Under the pieces are notes generated by a model. It saw only the letters and a program-made list of their open reading frames with translations. It was not told the origin of the DNA and made no database searches. A DNA stretch of 64,000 nucleotides from Candidatus Aquidulcis sp. (lineage in GTDB: Bacteria > Chloroflexota > Anaerolineae > UBA4142): contig DYJA01000021.1 in NCBI GenBank assembly GCA_020723345.1, positions 1 to 64,000 of the forward strand, read 5' to 3'. The position numbers and the translations under genes were made by a program. This document shows, piece by piece, positions 1 to 7,578 of this stretch (position 1 is the stretch's first letter; each line of letters opens with the position of its first letter).

Positions 1-26
1 GGTGTGCTTTGCAATACAAATTCGAT

Positions 27-590
27 TCAAGTTCGGTCATGGCTGAGTAGTAACGGACCGACGGTGATCTCGTTGAAACCCGGCTTGAGTTCCGCGACGG
101 AGGGCTTGCTTTCCGTCGCCGCGCTATTTCTGGGTGGAAAAGCCATCGCGATTTTGTACTTGCCTTGCGGCACGGCGGACGGTGGATTCGCGTTGCACAA
201 ACCCACGCGAAATTGGCGCGGGTCGTAATCCCAAATCAATGTGGTTACCGGTTGTAGGTACATCACGTAAATCCCGGCGGGCTTTTTGCCGATCATGCTC
301 GCGCACATCTGCGCCGCGCTCGGTGTCGCGCTGGGGCCCGCGGGGGTACGCGTCGCGGTCGCGATGCGCGTGTGCGCGGGCGTCGCCGTCGCGCTGGGGC
401 GCGGCGTCAGCGTTACCGTCGCGGTCAACGTTGGCGGATTGGTTGATGTTGCAGTCGGCATCGGCGTGATTGTCGCGGTCGCGCTCGGCAAGGCGGTCGC
501 AGTCGGCGCAGGAGTTGGCGTTGGCGGCACCGCGCACGCGCCGAGCAAAATCGGCAAACACAACAAAACGAACAACAGACTTGTTCTCAA
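27..590 (-). CDS. Lipoprotein of unknown function with Pro/Thr/Ala linker
   Basis: Predicted exported lipoprotein of 187 aa. The N-terminus is a hydrophobic signal ending in the lipobox LLGAC, so Cys19 should be lipidated and the protein anchored outside the cytoplasmic membrane. Residues 20-95 are a low-complexity Pro/Thr/Ala linker, and residues 95-187 form a small C-terminal region I cannot assign. The start is TTG, chosen because AGGAG lies just upstream and the signal peptide begins there. It is followed downstream on the same strand by nothing in this window. Linkers of this kind are common in Chloroflexota surface lipoproteins (family knowledge). Function unknown. Confidence 0.6.
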   Translation of the reverse strand: MRTSLLFVLLCLPILLGACAVPPTPTPAPTATALPSATATITPMPTATSTNPPTLTATVTLTPRPSATATPAHTRIATATRTPAGPSATPSAAQMCASMIGKKPAGIYVMYLQPVTTLIWDYDPRQFRVGLCNANPPSAVPQGKYKIAMAFPPRNSAATESKPSVAELKPGFNEITVGPLLLSHDRT

Positions 591-602
591 GTTACTCTCC
601 TG

Positions 603-680
603 GTAGGTAAGGGCGAAGCATTTTTCGTCCGGAGCAAAGCAAAGCGGGGTCGAAGGATCAGAAAAATGCTTCGCCCCTAC
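603..680. repeat. Palindromic element with 16-bp perfect arms
   Basis: Perfect inverted repeat: arm 611-626 (GGGCGAAGCATTTTTC) and arm 661-676, loop of 34 nt containing a degenerate TCGAAGG core. The element supplies the TAG stop (679-677) of the dehydratase gene read leftward. It could act as a terminator for that gene, but there is no T run. Confidence 0.85.
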
Positions 681-1645
681 ATCAATATCGAACTCAGCAA
701 CTCGCCGCTGATGTTGCCGCCGCTCACGATAACTCCGACGCGCCGCGCGCTCGCGGGAATGTGATTCTGCATCACCGCGGCAATCGGCACCGCGCCCGTC
801 GGCTCGACGACAATCTTCATGCGCGCCAGCGCGAAACGCGCCGCGTCCAAGATTTCGTCGTCGCTCACGATCACAATGTCGCTCAACAACGCGCGCATGA
901 TCGGAAATGTCAACGTGCCGATGGATTGCGTGCGGATGCCGTCGGCAATTGTCGTCGGCGGATCGATGTGAACGATCTCGCCGCGCGCGAGCGATTGCTT
1001 CGCGTCGTCCGCGCCAATCGCTTCGACGCCGTACACCGCGATTTGTGGTCGCAGCGCTTTCGCGGCAATCGCGCAGCCGCTGATCAAGCCGCCGCCGCCG
1101 ATTGGCGAAACGATGGCGTCGAGGTCGGGTACCTCTTCGAGCAATTCGAGCGCAGCGGTGCCCTGCCCGGCGATGATGTGCCGATCGTTGAACGGCGGCA
1201 CGAGCGTCGCGCCGCGTTCGGCGACGAGTTGACGCGCGATCGCTTCGCGGTTGCCGGTCAGCCGGTCGTACGTGATCACCTCCGCGCCGTAGCCGCGCGT
1301 CGCGTCGAGTTTGACGCGCGGCGCGTCGTCCGGCATCACAATCGTCGCGGGAATGTTCAGCAATTTCGCGGCGAGCGCGGTGCCTTGCGCGTGATTGCCG
1401 GACGAGAACGCGACGATGCCGCGTTTTTTCTCGTCCGGCGTCAGTTGCGCGAGCCGGTTATACGCGCCGCGAAATTTGAACGCACCCGCGCGCTGCAAGT
1501 TCTCGCATTTGAAAAACACCGCGCGCCCGGTCAGCGCGTTGAACGTGCGCGAAGTCAGCACCGGCGTCCGATTCGCGATCCCGCGCAAACGTTCCGCCGC
1601 CGCGCGCACATCGTCGAAGGTGACCGGAAGAGATTCGGTTGGCAT
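677..1645 (-). CDS. PLP-dependent threonine/serine dehydratase
   Basis: Fold-type II PLP enzyme of 322 aa that would deaminate threonine to 2-oxobutanoate or serine to pyruvate in the cytoplasm. Lys57 in the AFKFRGA motif is the Schiff-base lysine, SSGNHAQG at 81-88 binds substrate and cofactor, and the glycine loop GGGGL at 183-187 binds the PLP phosphate. It ends without a C-terminal ACT domain, so it resembles catabolic TdcB/serine racemase types rather than the feedback-inhibited IlvA. Two ATG codons are adjacent (1648 and 1645); the second has the better spacing from AGAAAGGAAA. Threo-3-hydroxyaspartate ammonia-lyase or serine racemase activity cannot be excluded. Confidence 0.88.
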   Translation of the reverse strand: MPTESLPVTFDDVRAAAERLRGIANRTPVLTSRTFNALTGRAVFFKCENLQRAGAFKFRGAYNRLAQLTPDEKKRGIVAFSSGNHAQGTALAAKLLNIPATIVMPDDAPRVKLDATRGYGAEVITYDRLTGNREAIARQLVAERGATLVPPFNDRHIIAGQGTAALELLEEVPDLDAIVSPIGGGGLISGCAIAAKALRPQIAVYGVEAIGADDAKQSLARGEIVHIDPPTTIADGIRTQSIGTLTFPIMRALLSDIVIVSDDEILDAARFALARMKIVVEPTGAVPIAAVMQNHIPASARRVGVIVSGGNISGELLSSILM

Positions 1646-1738
1646 CATTTTCCTTTCTGACAGGTCTAACGCAATTATAACACAATTGCCTGATTCATGT
1701 GGTAAAAGAGAACGCAAATTCCAAGAGGGAGGATTCTC

Positions 1739-2656
1739 GTGAACCATAAAATAGTTTTCAGTTTGCCTAGCGCGATGTTGGTCGCGTTGACGATAGTTGG
1801 ATGCGGCGTTCTCGCGCCCGCGCAACCGCCCGCCGCGCCACCTGTCGCTCCGGTTGCCACGATTGCGAACCCGACGAGCGCGCCGGTCACCACCATCGCG
1901 CGTCCGACGAGCGCGCCCGCGCCGACAACTGCCGCGCAACTATCGGCGGATTACAACGGCGAGTGGGAAGGTACGAGCGCAAAAGATAGCCCGCTGTCGT
2001 TTACGATTGAGAACAATGAACTGACTTTTCTCAACGTCAACTATCGCGTGGAGAGCGGACCGTGTCAATTTTTGAGCGGCAGTCGCGGCGAGACCAAGAT
2101 GAATCCGCCGATTGCGGTCATCCAGAGCAAGGACATTAATATCCAAATGAATTTTGACGGCGGCTACTTGCTGGCGTTGACCGGCGCGTTCAATTCCAAC
2201 ACCGATGCTGCTGGCAAATTGATTTTCAAAGGCAACAATTCTTCGTGCGGCGCGTTTGAAATCAACACAACCTGGACGGCGAAAAAAGCCGCCGCGTCGG
2301 CGAGCAGTTCGATTACATCATCCGCCACCGCGCCGATACCCGTCACCGGCGGCAGCGCGAGCAAAACTTTGCAATCATTCTTCGATGCAATCAACGCGAA
2401 GAATGTCGACGCCGCGCTCGCGCTCGTGGACGAATCCGTCGTCTTTAACGTCGGTTCGACCACGGGCATGGGCAAGGCGATGTTGAAAACGTACTTGCAA
2501 GGACAAATCAGTCGCGGCGTGACCTACACGTTGAGCAATCTGGACGATCAGGGCGACAGCGTTGATTTCTCGCTGCAAACCGGAAATGGTGAGGCGACCG
2601 ACGATAACAACGCGTCGTTCGCCGACAACAAGATCGAGTTCCTCATTTTCAAATAG
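1739..2656 (+). CDS. Lipoprotein with C-terminal SnoaL/NTF2-like domain
   Basis: Exported lipoprotein of 305 aa. The GTG start follows GGGAGGATTCTC. The signal peptide ends in the lipobox TIVGC (Cys22), followed by a Pro/Ala/Thr linker to about residue 65. The middle part (about 70-180) is a beta-rich region with two cysteines that may pair; a second short linker leads to a C-terminal domain of about 100 aa (SKTLQSFFDAINAKN onward) that resembles the SnoaL/NTF2 fold used for ligand binding or small-molecule catalysis. It lies divergent from the dehydratase and 5' of the murein cluster. No function can be given. Confidence 0.6.
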   Translation: MNHKIVFSLPSAMLVALTIVGCGVLAPAQPPAAPPVAPVATIANPTSAPVTTIARPTSAPAPTTAAQLSADYNGEWEGTSAKDSPLSFTIENNELTFLNVNYRVESGPCQFLSGSRGETKMNPPIAVIQSKDINIQMNFDGGYLLALTGAFNSNTDAAGKLIFKGNNSSCGAFEINTTWTAKKAAASASSSITSSATAPIPVTGGSASKTLQSFFDAINAKNVDAALALVDESVVFNVGSTTGMGKAMLKTYLQGQISRGVTYTLSNLDDQGDSVDFSLQTGNGEATDDNNASFADNKIEFLIFK

Positions 2657-2661
2657 GGGTT

Positions 2662-2785
2662 CAGAGGGGAGAAGAGGGCTTGAGATGGCATCAGAGGGAG
2701 AGAAGGCGTAAAGGGCGAAGAAGGCGCGCGCCCTCTCTGCCCTATTTGCCTTCTGATGCCTTCTTATCCCCTCTTCTCCCCTCTG
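2662..2785. repeat. Family A GA-rich word-repeat hairpin, copy 1
   Basis: A 124-nt palindrome. The outer arms 2662-2678 (CAGAGGGGAGAAGAGGG) and 2769-2785 are perfectly complementary over 17 bp. The interior consists of degenerate 7-8 nt words of the type AGAAGGC on the left and GCCTTCT on the right, with a GCGCGCGCC centre. It lies six nt after the lipoprotein stop and just before the regulator promoter. Confidence 0.9.
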
Positions 2786-2799
2786 CCTTTTTCCAACTC

Positions 2800-2828
2800 T
2801 TGACAATCCGGCAAATCCACCATATAAT
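2800..2828 (+). promoter_or_regulatory. Consensus sigma-70 promoter for the murein cluster
   Basis: TTGACA at 2800-2805 and TATAAT at 2823-2828, separated by exactly 17 nt: both boxes match the consensus fully. It reads into the GntR regulator and nagA. Confidence 0.85.
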
Positions 2829-2833
2829 CTGAA

Positions 2834-2847
2834 TTGGTCTAGACAGG
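2834..2847 (+). promoter_or_regulatory. DasR/NagR-like operator
   Basis: TTGGTCTAGACAGG lies directly after the -10 box. It matches the TGGTCTAGACCA core known for DasR and NagR/YvoA (HutC-type GntR regulators of amino-sugar genes) at 10 of 12 positions. Its place over the transcription start suggests that the adjacent GntR protein represses its own operon. Only this copy was noticed. Confidence 0.7.
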
Positions 2848-2871
2848 TTATAATAGGTCAGAGAAAACGCA

Positions 2872-3627
2872 ATGGCGCGCCTGAAACGGAATCATCCCCT
2901 TCCCCTGTATGTCCAATTGTACGAGACGCTGCGCGCGGACATTCAAGCCCAGCGCCTCAAGCCCCATCAGCAAATTCCCTCCGAACGCGCGCTCTGCGAA
3001 CGCTTTCACGTCAGCCGCATGACGGTGCGGCAGGCGCTCGTCGACCTCGCGCGCGGCGGATTCCTCTACAGCCGCGTCGGCAAAGGCACTTTTGTCAGCG
3101 AACCCAAGATCGATCAGCAACTCAAAACGCTTACCGGTTTTTCGCAAGAGATGAAGAATCGCGGCAGTGTCTCCGCCAGCCGCGTCCTGGAAGCCAAATT
3201 GCAGCCCGCGCGCGACGACCTCGCGCAAATCCTCCGCGTTTCGGTCGGCTCTGAAATCGTACTGCTCACGCGCGTCCGGCTCGCCGATGGAATTCCGCTT
3301 GCCATCGAAACGGTTCACTTGCTGCACAACCTTTGCCCCAACTTGCTGCGTCACAATTTCGCGGTCGAATCGCTTTACGACGTGCTCGAGCGCGAGTACG
3401 GCTACCGGCTCACGCGCGCGGATCAAACGATTGAAGCCGCGCTCGCCGGTCCGCGCGAAATCGCGCTGCTGCAACTCGTTCCTCCGGCGGCGGTGTTGAC
3501 GATGGAACGCTTGACTTTCACCGATCAAAATATTCTGATCGAGTACGTCCAGTCAATATATCGCGGCGACCGCTACAAGTTCCGTTCGTCGCTCGCGCCG
3601 CGCGCCGATCAACAGGTGGTCGCGTGA
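2872..3627 (+). CDS. GntR-family (HutC/UTRA) regulator of amino-sugar genes
   Basis: Transcription factor of 251 aa. Residues 8-75 are the GntR winged helix (PSERALCERFHVSRMTVR at 36-53) and about 95-240 a UTRA effector domain. The homologues NagR and DasR bind phosphorylated amino sugars and release DNA (family knowledge). The gene heads the cluster, its stop overlaps the nagA start by four nt, and the site at 2834-2847 fits the DasR/NagR operator, so regulation by GlcNAc-6-P or GlcN-6-P is a reasonable inference. The ATG at 2872 is the first in frame; the ribosome site is weak. Confidence 0.85.
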   Translation: MARLKRNHPLPLYVQLYETLRADIQAQRLKPHQQIPSERALCERFHVSRMTVRQALVDLARGGFLYSRVGKGTFVSEPKIDQQLKTLTGFSQEMKNRGSVSASRVLEAKLQPARDDLAQILRVSVGSEIVLLTRVRLADGIPLAIETVHLLHNLCPNLLRHNFAVESLYDVLEREYGYRLTRADQTIEAALAGPREIALLQLVPPAAVLTMERLTFTDQNILIEYVQSIYRGDRYKFRSSLAPRADQQVVA

Positions 3628-4751
3628 AATCATTTTCGATTTCCGGTCGCGCGCTGCTCGGCGACGATTTTGTACAAGCCACACTCCGCATCGCCGATGG
3701 ACGAATCAGCGCGATCCAAAGCGGCATTGATCGCGCCGCCGACATTTGTGTCGACGGCTGGATCGCGCCCGGCTTGATCGATCTCCAGGTCAATGGCGCG
3801 TACGGTTTCGATTTCACCGCGGACAGTGCGACGATTCCCCAAGTCGCCGCGCGCTTGCCCGCGACCGGCGTCACCGCGTTTCTGCCGACGATCATCACGT
3901 CGCCGCTCGACGCGTACCCGCGTTTTTTGCGCGACGTGGAAAATGCCGCGCACGACGCGCGCGGCGCGCAAGTCCTCGGCGCGCATCTCGAAGGACCGTA
4001 CCTGAGTTCGCCGCGCGTCGGCGCGCACAATCCCAACTATCTGCGCGCGCCGAATCGCGCCGAATTGGAAACCTGGGCGGGTTCGTCGCTGGTGCGCGTC
4101 GCGACGGTCGCGCCGGAATTGCCGGGCGCGCTCGATCTGATTCGCGAACTCGTCGCGCGCGGCGTTGTCGCGAGCGCGGGACATTCGAACGCGAGTTACG
4201 CGCAAGCGCGCGCGGGTTTTGACGCCGGGATCACGTGGGGTACGCATCTGTTCAGCTCGACGCCGCCGTTCGCGCATCGCGCGCCGGGCTTGGTCGGCGC
4301 GCTATTGTCGTCCGACATACCGGTCGGTTTGATCGCCGATGGCGTCCACGTTCATCCCGCCACGCTCAAAATGGTGTTCCGCGCGAAAGGCGCGCGCGGC
4401 ATCACGCTCGTCACCGACGCGATGATGGCGATGGGGATGAGTCCCGGACGCTATACGCTCGGCGACCGGCAAGTGATCGTCGACGCAACGGTCGCGCGCC
4501 TGAACGCCGAAACTTTGGCGGGCAGCATTTTGCAAATGGACGCGGCGATCCGAAACGTGATCGAGTTTACCGGTTGCTCGCTCGCGGAGGCGATCACGAT
4601 GGCGAGCGCGACACCGGCGCGCGTCCTGGGTCTTGCAAATAAAGGTCGCCTCGCGGAAAATTGCGACGCCGATCTCATCGTCCTCGACAACTCGTTGCGC
4701 GTCGAGAAAACAATTGCGCGCGGCGAAATGGTGTACGAGAGACAATCCTGA
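3624..4751 (+). CDS. nagA: N-acetylglucosamine-6-phosphate deacetylase
   Basis: Cytoplasmic amidohydrolase of 375 aa that converts GlcNAc-6-P to GlcN-6-P and acetate. The metal ligands are visible: Glu123 in HLEGPY, His187 in GHSNA and His208 in THLF. Asp265 in TDAMMAMG is the catalytic acid/base. The usual first HxH is replaced by QVNG, as in Escherichia coli NagA, suggesting one catalytic metal. The GTG start overlaps the regulator stop (GTGA), implying translational coupling. It would receive GlcNAc-6-P from MurQ or from the kinase at 22.6 kb. NagB is not in this window. Confidence 0.93.
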   Translation: MKSFSISGRALLGDDFVQATLRIADGRISAIQSGIDRAADICVDGWIAPGLIDLQVNGAYGFDFTADSATIPQVAARLPATGVTAFLPTIITSPLDAYPRFLRDVENAAHDARGAQVLGAHLEGPYLSSPRVGAHNPNYLRAPNRAELETWAGSSLVRVATVAPELPGALDLIRELVARGVVASAGHSNASYAQARAGFDAGITWGTHLFSSTPPFAHRAPGLVGALLSSDIPVGLIADGVHVHPATLKMVFRAKGARGITLVTDAMMAMGMSPGRYTLGDRQVIVDATVARLNAETLAGSILQMDAAIRNVIEFTGCSLAEAITMASATPARVLGLANKGRLAENCDADLIVLDNSLRVEKTIARGEMVYERQS

Positions 4752-4752
4752 G

Positions 4753-4862
4753 TGTCATTGCGAGGACGGTTTTTGTCCGAAGCAATCCCCAACTCACGAA
4801 TCGGAGATTGCTTCGTCGCATCGTTCGACTGCGCTTCGCTCCGCTCACGATGCTCCTCGCAA
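4753..4862. repeat. Family B palindrome (TGTCATTGCGAG type), copy 1
   Basis: Begins TGTCATTGCGAGGA two nt after the nagA stop. It contains GAAGCAATC and the complementary GATTGCTTC, then a derivative of the TCGAAGG/TGAGCGG core on the reverse strand, and CCTCGCAA. The expected right end (ATGACA) is missing; the sequence runs instead into the 32-nt element at 4863. Confidence 0.8.
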
Positions 4863-4894
4863 CCCTGGCACTTGCGTTCCCGCCAGAGCAAGTG
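4863..4894 (-). repeat. 32-nt interleaved inverted repeat, copy 1
   Basis: Read on the minus strand: CACTTGC pairs with GCAAGTG, and CTCTGGC with GCCAGGG (one mismatch). The two arm pairs interleave, overlapping by one nt. Same layout as 45189-45220 and 61675-61706. It lies just upstream of anmK. Confidence 0.75.
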
Positions 4895-4912
4895 TGACGC
4901 AGAAAACAAACC

Positions 4913-6079
4913 ATGAACGTCGTCGGACTAATTTCAGGCACATCGGCGGACGGCATCGAAGCGGTCGTCGTTTCGCTCCGCGGCGCGCCGCCGCAACTCG
5001 AATGGAAATTGCTCGCGCACGAGTCCGTCCCTTTTGCGTCTGCACTGCGCGAACGGATCTTTGCCGCGTTTCGTCCTGAGACTGGAACTGTGGATCGCAT
5101 TTGCCGCCTGAATTTTGATCTGGGCGACGCATTCGCGAACGCCGCACGCGTCGCGATTGACGCCGCGCATCTCGCGCCGGACGACATCGCGCTGATCGGT
5201 TCGCACGGGCAAACGATCTGGCACGATCCGCCGACCGCCGATCAGCCCGGCGCGACGCTGCAAATCGGTTCCGGCGCAGTGATCGCCGAGCGCACCGGCA
5301 TCACGACGATCAGCAATTTGCGCGCGCGCGATGTCGCCGCCGGAGGACACGGCGCGCCGGTCACCAGTTTTCTCGATTGGCTGTTCTTTCGTCATCCGAC
5401 GCGCACGCGCGCGATTCAAAACATCGGCGGGATCGGCAACGTCACATTTTTGCCGCCGCTCGATTCGTCGGACACGGTCATCGCGCTCGACACCGGACCC
5501 GGCAACATGCTGATCGATTATTGCGCGACGCGCGCGAGCGCGGGCGCGCAATCGTTTGATCGCGATGGCAAGATCGCGGCGCGTGGACGCGTGAGCCAAA
5601 CTCTACTCGACGAATTACTCGCGCATTCCTTTTTGCGTCTGCTGCCGCCCAAGACGACGGGACGCGAACTTTTTGGCGCGCAGTTTGGCGCGCAAGTTTG
5701 GGAGCGCGGCAAGCAAATGAATTTGTCCGACGCCGACATTGTCGCGACGGTGACCGCGTTTACCGCCGAATCGATCGCGCGTGCGTATCGCGATTTTGCG
5801 CCCGCGTCGATTGACGAGGTGTATCTTGCCGGAGGCGGCGCGCTCAACCCGGCGCTCGTCGAAATGATTCGCGCGCGGCTCGCGCCGACGGAGATTCATC
5901 AACACGACGAACTGGGTTTAGCGCCTAGCGCGAAAGAAGCCGTCGTGTTTGCAGTGCTCGCGTACGAAACGTATCACGGACGTACCGGCAATCTGCCGAG
6001 TTGCACCGGCGCGCGGCGCGCGGTCATCCTGGGCGACATCACGCCGGGTAGAGCGGGCAGGCTGCCCGCAGCGGGCTAG
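4913..6079 (+). CDS. anmK: Anhydro-N-acetylmuramic acid kinase
   Basis: Cytoplasmic sugar kinase of 388 aa, family usual length about 370-390. It opens and phosphorylates 1,6-anhydro-MurNAc to MurNAc-6-P using ATP. The ATP-binding signature GLISGTSADGIEAV is at 5-18, and GPGNML and the late LAGGGALNP motif fit AnmK. MurQ, encoded 24 nt downstream, takes the product. The last residues (PGRAGRLPAAG) and the TAG stop are encoded by the palindrome at 6048-6092, so the native C-terminus has been replaced or extended. The presence of AnmK suggests uptake of anhydro-muropeptides made by lytic transglycosylases. Confidence 0.93.
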   Translation: MNVVGLISGTSADGIEAVVVSLRGAPPQLEWKLLAHESVPFASALRERIFAAFRPETGTVDRICRLNFDLGDAFANAARVAIDAAHLAPDDIALIGSHGQTIWHDPPTADQPGATLQIGSGAVIAERTGITTISNLRARDVAAGGHGAPVTSFLDWLFFRHPTRTRAIQNIGGIGNVTFLPPLDSSDTVIALDTGPGNMLIDYCATRASAGAQSFDRDGKIAARGRVSQTLLDELLAHSFLRLLPPKTTGRELFGAQFGAQVWERGKQMNLSDADIVATVTAFTAESIARAYRDFAPASIDEVYLAGGGALNPALVEMIRARLAPTEIHQHDELGLAPSAKEAVVFAVLAYETYHGRTGNLPSCTGARRAVILGDITPGRAGRLPAAG

Positions 6080-6092
6080 CAGCCCGCTCCAC
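6048..6092. repeat. GC-rich palindrome at the anmK stop
   Basis: Arms GTAGAGCGGGC (6048-6058) and GCCCGCTCCAC (6082-6092) match at 10 of 11 positions. The left half also holds an almost perfect inner palindrome, GCGGGCAGGCTGCCCGC. The anmK TAG is inside the element. Confidence 0.85.
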
Positions 6093-6103
6093 ATTGGAGA
6101 TTG

Positions 6104-6988
6104 ATGCGACTGACTGAGACAATTAACCCGCGCACGCGCGACATTGATCGCGTGCCGACGCTCGAGATGGTGCGACTGATCGCGGAAGAAGACGCGCGCG
6201 TCGCGCCCGCGGTCGCGGCGGAAGCCGAAAATATCGCGTGCGCGATTGATGCGATTGCCGAACGTCTCCAGCGCGGCGGCAGATTGATCTACATCGGCGC
6301 GGGAACGTCGGGGCGACTCGGCGTGCTCGACGCCGCGGAAATTCCGCCGACCTTTGGCGCGCCGCCGGGGCGCGCCATGGCGATCATCGCCGGCGGTGCG
6401 CGCGCGATTACGGAATCCATCGAAGGCGCGGAGGACGACGCAGACGCGGGCGCGCGCGATTTCGCGCGCGTGAACGTCGCGGACAACGACGCGGTTGTCG
6501 GCATCGCGGCGAGCGGCGCGACGCCGTACGTGCTCGGCGGGATGCGGGAAGCGAAACGACGCGGCGCGTTCGTCGCCGGAGTCGCGTGCAATCGTCCGTC
6601 GCCGATGCAAGAAATCGCGGAGGTGATGATCGCGCCGCTGGTTGGACCCGAAGTGATCGCCGGATCGACGCGGCTCAAGTCCGGCACCGCGCAAAAAATG
6701 GTGCTGAACATGCTGAGCACCGGCGCGATGATCAAGCAAGGGAAAACGTTCGGCAACCTGATGGTAGATGTGCAGGCGACGAACGCGAAACTGCGCGAGC
6801 GTGCGCGGCGGATCGTCGAAACCGCGTGCAATCTTTCGTCGGACGAAGCGGGCGCGCTGCTCGCGCGCTGCAACGGCGAAGTGAAGACGGCGATTGTCGT
6901 CGCGCTCGCGCGCGTGTCGCCGGAGGAGGCGCGTCAACGCTTGCGCGCGGCGAAGGGATTCGTGCGTGAGGCGCTGAGGAATGCGTGA
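6104..6988 (+). CDS. murQ: N-acetylmuramic acid 6-phosphate etherase
   Basis: SIS-domain lyase of 294 aa, family usual length about 300. It removes the D-lactyl ether from MurNAc-6-P, giving GlcNAc-6-P and D-lactate. The signature [19 protein letters not shown] lies near residues 65-85, a second SIS block is [10 protein letters not shown], and the late signature [15 protein letters not shown] is present. The ATG at 6104 is preferred over TTG 6101 because GGAGA sits just ahead. It acts between AnmK and NagA. The D-lactate released could feed the 2-hydroxyacid oxidation genes at 60-64 kb, which is inference. Confidence 0.93.
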   Translation: MRLTETINPRTRDIDRVPTLEMVRLIAEEDARVAPAVAAEAENIACAIDAIAERLQRGGRLIYIGAGTSGRLGVLDAAEIPPTFGAPPGRAMAIIAGGARAITESIEGAEDDADAGARDFARVNVADNDAVVGIAASGATPYVLGGMREAKRRGAFVAGVACNRPSPMQEIAEVMIAPLVGPEVIAGSTRLKSGTAQKMVLNMLSTGAMIKQGKTFGNLMVDVQATNAKLRERARRIVETACNLSSDEAGALLARCNGEVKTAIVVALARVSPEEARQRLRAAKGFVREALRNA

Positions 6989-7273
6989 TTATGTTGCGGC
7001 TTTGTGCGCGTCCATATACGCGCGCAACAAAGCATTGATTCGGGTTTGATAGCCCTGTCCTTGTTTCTTAAACCAATCCAGCACATCACTATCCACGCGC
7101 AGTGTGACTTGCGACTTGGGCGGAATCGGTTTCAAGCCCTTTCGTACGATGGCTTTGGCGAACATCTGTGGCGTAATTTCTGGCGTATCGGACAGGTCAA
7201 TGTCTTTTTCTCTTAGCGCGTCGAGCCGCGCCCAATTGGTTCGTGATTTGCTCGAAATACGAGACTTGTTCAT
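6989..7273 (-). CDS. brnA: BrnA-type antitoxin
   Basis: Small protein of 94 aa expected to neutralise BrnT and, as known for this family, to bind the operon promoter. The conserved block EITPQMFAKAIVRKGLKP is followed by the ribbon-helix-helix-like part VTLRVDSDVLDWFKKQG and QTRINALLRAY. Its start overlaps the end of brnT by 77 nt, more than usual. It lies on the opposite strand to the murein genes, between murQ and namZ, with its stop touching the murQ stop. Confidence 0.85.
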   Translation of the reverse strand: MNKSRISSKSRTNWARLDALREKDIDLSDTPEITPQMFAKAIVRKGLKPIPPKSQVTLRVDSDVLDWFKKQGQGYQTRINALLRAYMDAHKAAT

Positions 7274-7511
7274 AGTTGGTTGCCTTTCTAGCCGAAATAA
7301 TTCGAATTTTCTCTCCACGTTCCGTGTGGGCTACGACGAGCGCGTGTCCCTTGAGCAGTCCAATTGTGATGTAGCGTGGTTCGTCGTAGGTGAAGCGAGT
7401 ATCTTCTATCGTGACAATGTAGCCGTCGAATAGAGGAGGCACATCGACGAAATCAATACCATGCTGGCGGATATTTGCCTGCCGCTTATCTTCGTCCCAC
7501 TCGAATTCCAT
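7197..7511 (-). CDS. brnT: BrnT-type ribonuclease toxin
   Basis: Toxin of 104 aa in the BrnT family (RelE-like RNase that cleaves RNA; family knowledge). The N-terminal signature MEFEWDEDKRQANIRQHGI, the middle YITIGLLKG and the core RIISARKAT are all present. The sequence continues about 20 residues past the usual end near ISARKAT, which makes the long overlap with brnA. The ATG at 7511 follows a consensus promoter at 7518-7546. Confidence 0.87.
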   Translation of the reverse strand: MEFEWDEDKRQANIRQHGIDFVDVPPLFDGYIVTIEDTRFTYDEPRYITIGLLKGHALVVAHTERGEKIRIISARKATNYEQVSYFEQITNQLGAARRAKRKRH

Positions 7512-7517
7512 AATACC

Positions 7518-7546
7518 ATTGTAGTTACAAATTGTATTGCTGTCAA
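7518..7546 (-). promoter_or_regulatory. brnTA promoter with overlapping inverted repeat
   Basis: On the minus strand TTGACA (7546-7541) and TACAAT (7523-7518) are spaced by 17 nt. An imperfect inverted repeat ATTGTA/TACAAA (7518-7531, plus strand) overlaps the -10 box and is a candidate BrnTA operator. The -10 box is only 6 nt from the brnT ATG, so the transcript would be nearly leaderless. Confidence 0.7.
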
Positions 7547-7578
7547 GTGCGGGCGCGTCACGCATCACGAGTGAACCC

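Noticed and set aside
761-1660. Long Arg-rich open frames antisense to real genes, here and throughout the GC-rich parts
   Set aside because: They mirror codon bias of the gene on the other strand, lack ribosome sites and have no domain motifs.
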